DNA of 64,000 nucleotides, taken from assembly GCA_949297775.1 (NCBI GenBank), contig CASFTM010000009.1, positions 1 to 64,000 on the forward strand, written 5' to 3'. Below are positions 60,547 through 64,000 of this stretch, piece by piece. The notes beneath the pieces were generated by a model. It worked only from the letters and a program-made list of their open reading frames with translations, was not told the DNA's origin and ran no database searches. The position numbers and the translations under genes were made by a program. How positions within the stretch are numbered: the stretch's first letter is position 1; each line of letters opens with the position of its first letter. The DNA is from an uncultured bacterium (GTDB lineage: Bacteria; Elusimicrobiota; Elusimicrobia; Elusimicrobiales; Elusimicrobiaceae).

Positions 60547-60722
60547 AAGAAATTAAGGAGCAAATGAAAGACGTACATGGCTCTAAGTGTGAGGTTTATT
60601 CCCGGGTGGTGGGTTACTTGCGCCCGGTGCAAGCATGGAATAAAGGCAAGAAAGAGGAGTACGCCATGCGAAAAACAATGCACATAGAAAACCCAATAAG
60701 ACCCTGTGGAACGTGCGATTAG
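60513..60722 (+). CDS. Stand-alone NrdD-like glycyl-radical domain
   Basis: 69 residues; GAGAGG precedes the ATG. After a charged N-terminal helix comes 'CEVYSRVVGYLRPVQAWNKG' followed by KKEEYAMRKT. This reads like the C-terminal radical loop of class III anaerobic ribonucleotide reductase ('EVYSR-GYLRPV-WN-GK-E'), whose Gly in RVxGYL carries the radical. The preceding zinc-finger of NrdD is absent; a CxxC ('CGTC') occurs at the extreme C-terminus. By analogy with YfiD/GrcA, a spare glycyl-radical domain for pyruvate formate-lyase, it could rescue oxygen-cleaved host NrdD. This function is inference. Confidence 0.7.
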   Translation: MANKEILQKQIKEIKEQMKDVHGSKCEVYSRVVGYLRPVQAWNKGKKEEYAMRKTMHIENPIRPCGTCD

Positions 60723-60762
60723 TGGGGGTCAAAGTGGGGGCGGTACGACGTAAGTACAACGG

Positions 60763-60777
60763 CCTCCCTCTCCGCCA
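60763..60777 (+). other. attR core
   Basis: 15 bp identical to the tRNA-Ser 3' end at 20526-20540; chromosome-like repeat DNA begins immediately after. Confidence 0.75.
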
Positions 60778-60974
60778 GTTAAAAAGCACCCGCAAGGGTG
60801 CTTTTTTATGGGCGGCTGGAGCGGCATAAACTGCTTTATGCCGCGTAGGGATTTGAAAGGCGCAGCGATGTTTTGGTTTGCGCCTGCCAGGCGCAAGGCC
60901 AAAACCGCGAGCCCGGCCTGCAGGAAAATTCCGTCAGGAATTTTACCGGAAGGCAAATCCCTCCCTCTCCGCCA
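60778..60974 (+). repeat. 197-bp tandem repeat, unit A
   Basis: Begins with a terminator hairpin (AAAAAGCACCC-GCAA-GGGTGCTTTTT, 60781-60806) and ends in 21 bp identical to the tRNA-Ser tail (60954-60974). About 95 percent identical to unit B. No gene is seen in it. Confidence 0.85.
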
Positions 60975-61171
60975 GTTAAAAAGCACCCGCAAGGGTGCTT
61001 TTTTATGGGTGGTTGGAGCGGCATAAACTGCTTTATGCCGCGTAGGGATTTGAAAGGCGCAGCGATGTTTTTGTTTGCGCCCGCCAGGCGCAAGGCCAAA
61101 ACCGCGAGCCCGGCCTGCAGGAAAATTCCGTCAGGAATTTTACCGGAAGGCAAATTCCTCTCTCTCCGTGG
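60975..61171 (+). repeat. 197-bp tandem repeat, unit B
   Basis: Same layout as unit A with about nine differences, half of them in the decayed tRNA-like tail at 61151-61171. Contains the same terminator hairpin at 60978-61003. Confidence 0.85.
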
Positions 61172-61182
61172 AAATTTAAAGT

Positions 61183-61203
61183 CCCGCTTTGGCGGGGTTT
61201 TTA
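61183..61203 (+). terminator. Intrinsic terminator after the tandem repeats
   Basis: CCCGC / GCGGG stem followed by GTTTTTATT. A following GCCTGGAGCAGTGCAAACT is a diverged match to the segment after the terminators of units A and B, hinting at a third decayed unit. Confidence 0.65.
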
Positions 61204-61238
61204 TTTGCACGCCTGGAGCAGTGCAAACTACTTTGCTC

Positions 61239-61529
61239 TTATTTGTTTTTGCGGTTAGGGTTTGCCGGGAACCACCCCTTTTTCACGCGTTGTTCTTGCT
61301 CAAACAATTCCAAAATACTCCACCAACACGTAAAACCCGTCACGCTAAGCGCACTGGAAACAATCCGTCCGGGTACCAGCAGCGCCTCCCACAAACATAA
61401 AATCCCCGCTGCCAAAAATACCGGCCATACTTTTTTGGAAAAATAATACTCCGCCTTAATTACAATGGGATGAAACAATCCAATAATCAAAAACGCCAAC
61501 GCCCCCACGGCCAGACTTTGCCAATTCAT
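61239..61529 (-). CDS. DUF4491 family membrane protein
   Basis: 96 residues with three hydrophobic segments. 'FLIIGLFHPIVIKAEYYF' and 'ELFEQEQRVKKGWFPANP' are the family signature. Inner-membrane protein of unknown function. GGGGGCGT before the ATG. Confidence 0.88.
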   Translation of the reverse strand: MNWQSLAVGALAFLIIGLFHPIVIKAEYYFSKKVWPVFLAAGILCLWEALLVPGRIVSSALSVTGFTCWWSILELFEQEQRVKKGWFPANPNRKNK

Positions 61530-61576
61530 ACGCCCCCTTTTTCCTCGGTTATTTAAATTTGTTAATATTATAGTAT

Positions 61577-62530
61577 ATGGCTAAACTCAAAACGATATTT
61601 TTCGGAACGCCGGCTTTGTCCGTTCCCTATTTAGATTTGCTCCACCAATTAACCGATGTGCAGTTGGTCGTTACCCAGGCCGATAAACCGCGCGGACGCG
61701 GAATGGAAGTATCCCCCTGCCCGGTCAAACAGCGCGCGCGGGAACTTCATTTGCCCGTTTTATCCCCCGAAAAACTTAAAGACGATTTTGACAAAATTGC
61801 CGCCGTCCCGTTTGATTTGGGCGTAGCGGTGGCTTACGGTAAAATTTTCCGTCCTAATTTTTTGGCCCTTCCCAAACTGGGAATTTTGAACGTTCATTTT
61901 TCCCTCTTGCCGCACCTGCGCGGCGCGGCCCCCGTGCAGCAGGCGCTTATCCAAGGCTATACGCAAACGGGCATATCCGTTTTTTGGATCCGCCCCAGTA
62001 TGGACGACGGCCCGCTTTTTCTGCAAAAAGAGGCCCCCATTCTGCCGCAGGACAACGCTCAAACCCTGTTTGAAAAACTCATCCCGCTGGGACTGGAAGG
62101 GCTAAAAGAAACTTTGAGCCAAATAGAGGCCGGGCGGCTCATCCAAACGCCACAGCCGGGCGAACCGACCCTGGCGCCAATGCTTCAAAAAGAAGACGCC
62201 CTGCTGCGCCCGACGGAATTAACCTCCGCCGAACTGCACAACCGCGTGCGCGGGCTGGCCTGCGGCCCAAAACCCAAAGTGCCGTTTACCCACGCCGGCA
62301 AAACCGAATGGCTGCAAGTGGTGCGGACCGCACCCGCCGATACCGATACGCCAACCGCCGTACCGGGCACGGTGCTTTGCATTGAAAGGAACCGGGGAAT
62401 TTTAGTAAAATGTAAAGAAGGAAGCCTCTGGTTAAATGAGGTCCATCCCGCCGGCAAAAAAGCCATGCCCGCTGAAGCCTTTGCCAACGGACGCGGCTTA
62501 AAACCGGGCGACGGAGCGTTTAGAGAATAA
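61577..62530 (+). CDS. fmt: Methionyl-tRNA formyltransferase
   Basis: 317 residues. The 10-formyltetrahydrofolate site is 'NVHFSLLPHLRGAAPVQQA' (Asn, His and the SLLP signature), with 'VTQADKPRGRG' near the N-terminus. It formylates initiator Met-tRNA for translation start. The C-terminal OB-like domain is present. No ribosome site is seen; TATTAT 5 bases before the ATG suggests a leaderless transcript. Its stop overlaps the PASTA gene start (TAATG). Confidence 0.96.
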   Translation: MAKLKTIFFGTPALSVPYLDLLHQLTDVQLVVTQADKPRGRGMEVSPCPVKQRARELHLPVLSPEKLKDDFDKIAAVPFDLGVAVAYGKIFRPNFLALPKLGILNVHFSLLPHLRGAAPVQQALIQGYTQTGISVFWIRPSMDDGPLFLQKEAPILPQDNAQTLFEKLIPLGLEGLKETLSQIEAGRLIQTPQPGEPTLAPMLQKEDALLRPTELTSAELHNRVRGLACGPKPKVPFTHAGKTEWLQVVRTAPADTDTPTAVPGTVLCIERNRGILVKCKEGSLWLNEVHPAGKKAMPAEAFANGRGLKPGDGAFRE

Positions 62531-63531
62531 TGCCTTTTAACAACGACCAAAGTTTTGAAGATTTCTTAAACAAAGCCAAATCGCACGCCAACAACAAATG
62601 GGTAATGATTGGGCTTATTGTGTTATTTTTCGCCGCACTCATTTTAGTATCTATAGATTGGGTGTTCGGCGCTTTGGTGCATACCCGCAAAGAAGTTACC
62701 GTCCCGGATATCACCAAAAAATCCGTTACCCAAGCGCTGGATATGCTGGCTGCAAACAATTTGGCTATCAAACAGGCGGGGGTGGAGTTTGCCCAAGATG
62801 TGCCTTCCGGCTCCGTACTGCGCCAAATTCCGTCCGCCGGGTCCACCGTGCGTGAAGGGCGCGTCATCCGGGTGTGGATCAGCCAAGGGGACGAAATGGT
62901 ATTTGTCCCCAACACCATCGGGTCCGATTTACGAAGCGCCCAACTGGCGGTCCGCCAGGCGGGGTTATTGGTGGACAAAGTAGACAATGCCTACTCTCTC
63001 ACCTACGAAAAAGGCCTTATTGTGGCCCAAAACCCCAAACCGGACAGCATGGTACAAAAAGGTGAAAAAGTTTCGCTCGTACTGTCCAACGGCGCGCCGC
63101 CGGCCAGCGTGGTGCTGGTGCCCAACTTTAAGAGCAAAAAGCTGGCGGAAGCCACCCTGTGGGCCAGTGCACAGAATATCAATTTAATCATTAAAGAAGA
63201 TGCCGGCTCCGTGTTCCCCAATGGAACCATCGCCGAGCAACGCCCGGCGGCGGACAGCCAAATCGCCCCCGGCACCAACCTGGAAGTCATCGTCAGCCGG
63301 CGTGAATCTTCCGAAGACGAAAAGAGCTACCACCTGCATTACGAAATGCCGCAGGGCAAAAACGCCAGCCGCGTGCGCGTAGTGCTGGAAGACGACACCG
63401 GGGAAACCGAAATTTTAAACGAAACCAAACAGCCCGGCTCCAAGATTGACCTGGAAGTTCCGTATATGGGCCGCGCCGCGGTGCGTGTGTTTGTAGACGG
63501 TATTTTAGTGCGCGAGAGAGAAATTGAATAA
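62530..63531 (+). CDS. Membrane-anchored PASTA-domain protein
   Basis: 333 residues. One membrane segment (about 24-46) and then three PASTA repeats (about 55-120, 122-190, 195-258) with signatures 'VTVPDITKKSVTQALDML', 'VFVPNTIGSDLRSAQLAV' and 'VLVPNFKSKKLAEATLWA'. The last 70 residues form a small beta domain. No kinase or penicillin-binding domain is attached. PASTA repeats bind muropeptides or lipid II, so it may be a cell-wall sensor or scaffold. Coupled on both sides by one-base overlaps. Confidence 0.88.
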   Translation: MPFNNDQSFEDFLNKAKSHANNKWVMIGLIVLFFAALILVSIDWVFGALVHTRKEVTVPDITKKSVTQALDMLAANNLAIKQAGVEFAQDVPSGSVLRQIPSAGSTVREGRVIRVWISQGDEMVFVPNTIGSDLRSAQLAVRQAGLLVDKVDNAYSLTYEKGLIVAQNPKPDSMVQKGEKVSLVLSNGAPPASVVLVPNFKSKKLAEATLWASAQNINLIIKEDAGSVFPNGTIAEQRPAADSQIAPGTNLEVIVSRRESSEDEKSYHLHYEMPQGKNASRVRVVLEDDTGETEILNETKQPGSKIDLEVPYMGRAAVRVFVDGILVREREIE

Positions 63532-64000
63532 TGACCCCTTCCAAAATGCCTGCCGCAAATGGTAAAATATGTGTTGCGCCTTCCATTTTGTCGGCTGATT
63601 TATGGCGTTTGGGAGAAGAAGTAAAAGCCGTGGAACAGGCCGGTGCGGATTGGCTGCACGTGGACGTGATGGACGGGCACTTTGTGCCGAATTTAAGTTT
63701 TGGTCCGTCTGTCGTAAGTTCTTTGAACGGAAAAACCGATTTACCTTTAGACGTACACTTGATGGTGGAAAAGCCGTTGCTGTTTATAGAGTCTTTCGCC
63801 CGCGCGGGAGCGGACCTGCTGACCGTGCATATAGAAGCAAAGGACGATGTAGCTGAAACGCTTAGCCAAATTAAACGGCTGGGCGTCAAGACCGGCGTTT
63901 CCATCAAGCCCGACACGGACCCGGAAGTTCTCCGGCCGCTGGCGGATGAACTGGATTTAATATTAGTGATGAGCGTGTACCCGGGCTTTGGCGGGCAGGC
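63531..64000 (+). CDS. rpe: Ribulose-phosphate 3-epimerase, 5' part
   Basis: The visible 156 codons contain 'APSILSADLWRLGEEV', 'LHVDVMDGHFVPNLSFGP', 'PLDVHLMVEKP' and 'LVMSVYPGFGGQ', all diagnostic of the TIM-barrel epimerase. It interconverts ribulose-5-P and xylulose-5-P in the pentose phosphate pathway, with a metal held by the His/Asp residues of these motifs. The start overlaps the PASTA stop (TAATG). The gene is truncated by the window edge. Confidence 0.95.
   Translation, partial: MTPSKMPAANGKICVAPSILSADLWRLGEEVKAVEQAGADWLHVDVMDGHFVPNLSFGPSVVSSLNGKTDLPLDVHLMVEKPLLFIESFARAGADLLTVHIEAKDDVAETLSQIKRLGVKTGVSIKPDTDPEVLRPLADELDLILVMSVYPGFGGQ

Noticed and set aside
60954-60974. Second tRNA-Ser gene
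   Set aside because: Only the 3' 21 bases match; no acceptor 5' strand or anticodon arm precedes it.
60836-61210. Overlapping open frames on both strands in the tandem repeats
   Set aside because: Each runs through two copies of the 197-bp unit with terminators and tRNA tails; no ribosome sites or family resemblance.

Overview
The window looks like about 64 kb from a gut-type Elusimicrobiota bacterium (Elusimicrobium or Avelusimicrobium-like). This is an inference from a short class III pilin-like protein, a SWIB-domain protein, a DUF4491 protein, an ATP-type PEP carboxykinase and generally fermentative metabolism; it was not confirmed by any search. Host genes occupy 1-20,525 and 60,778-64,000. 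An essentially complete prophage of about 40.3 kb sits between them in the 3' end of a tRNA-Ser(CGA) gene.

Left host arm: a membrane/ankyrin-repeat gene broken at an A7 run and leaving the left edge; cinA; an iron alcohol dehydrogenase; an NhaC-type antiporter; tRNA-Arg(CCG); an outer-membrane barrel-like protein; a pirin-like protein; a Sel1 protein; an SPL-like radical SAM protein; a PTS EIIBC and beta-carbonic anhydrase pair; a pilin-like protein whose start codon lies in a perfect inverted repeat; a repeat-rich non-coding stretch; a SWIB protein; aminotransferase plus pckA; Mrp with the DUF2157/DUF4401/GDYXXLXY membrane operon; and two paralogous alpha/beta hydrolases, the second lacking its nucleophile. 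Right host arm: two 197-bp tandem repeats carrying tRNA-Ser tails, DUF4491, then the overlapping genes fmt, a PASTA protein and rpe (cut by the edge).

Prophage: the leftward lysogeny module (integrase, membrane protein, XRE repressor) faces a rightward early operon of many small genes. These include zinc-ribbon miniproteins, a HAD phosphatase-like protein, a MazG-like protein, an MT-A70 adenine methylase with a (GA)n tract in its coding start, YopX, and a replication protein with internal iterons. A second strong promoter opens the late operon: terminases, a T7-gp8-like portal, Bbp19-like, scaffold, capsid and Bbp16-like cement proteins, T7 gp11/12/13/14/15-like proteins, a 2834-residue polyvalent virion protein, fibres and lysis genes. 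The structural order is that of Bordetella BPP-1-like podoviruses; no phage RNA polymerase or DNA polymerase is present.

The most notable system is a diversity-generating retroelement (DGR) between the tail and lysis genes. It has a 530-residue C-type-lectin-like target with a 113-bp variable repeat, a 113-bp template repeat, and a DGR-type reverse transcriptase. All 23 VR/TR differences fall on the 30 template adenines and none on the 83 other positions. At the far right end, with its own promoter, is a 69-residue protein that reads like the glycyl-radical tail of anaerobic ribonucleotide reductase, a possible spare part for the host enzyme. Early and late operon leaders share a three-block element followed by a terminator-like hairpin, suggesting RNA-based antitermination.
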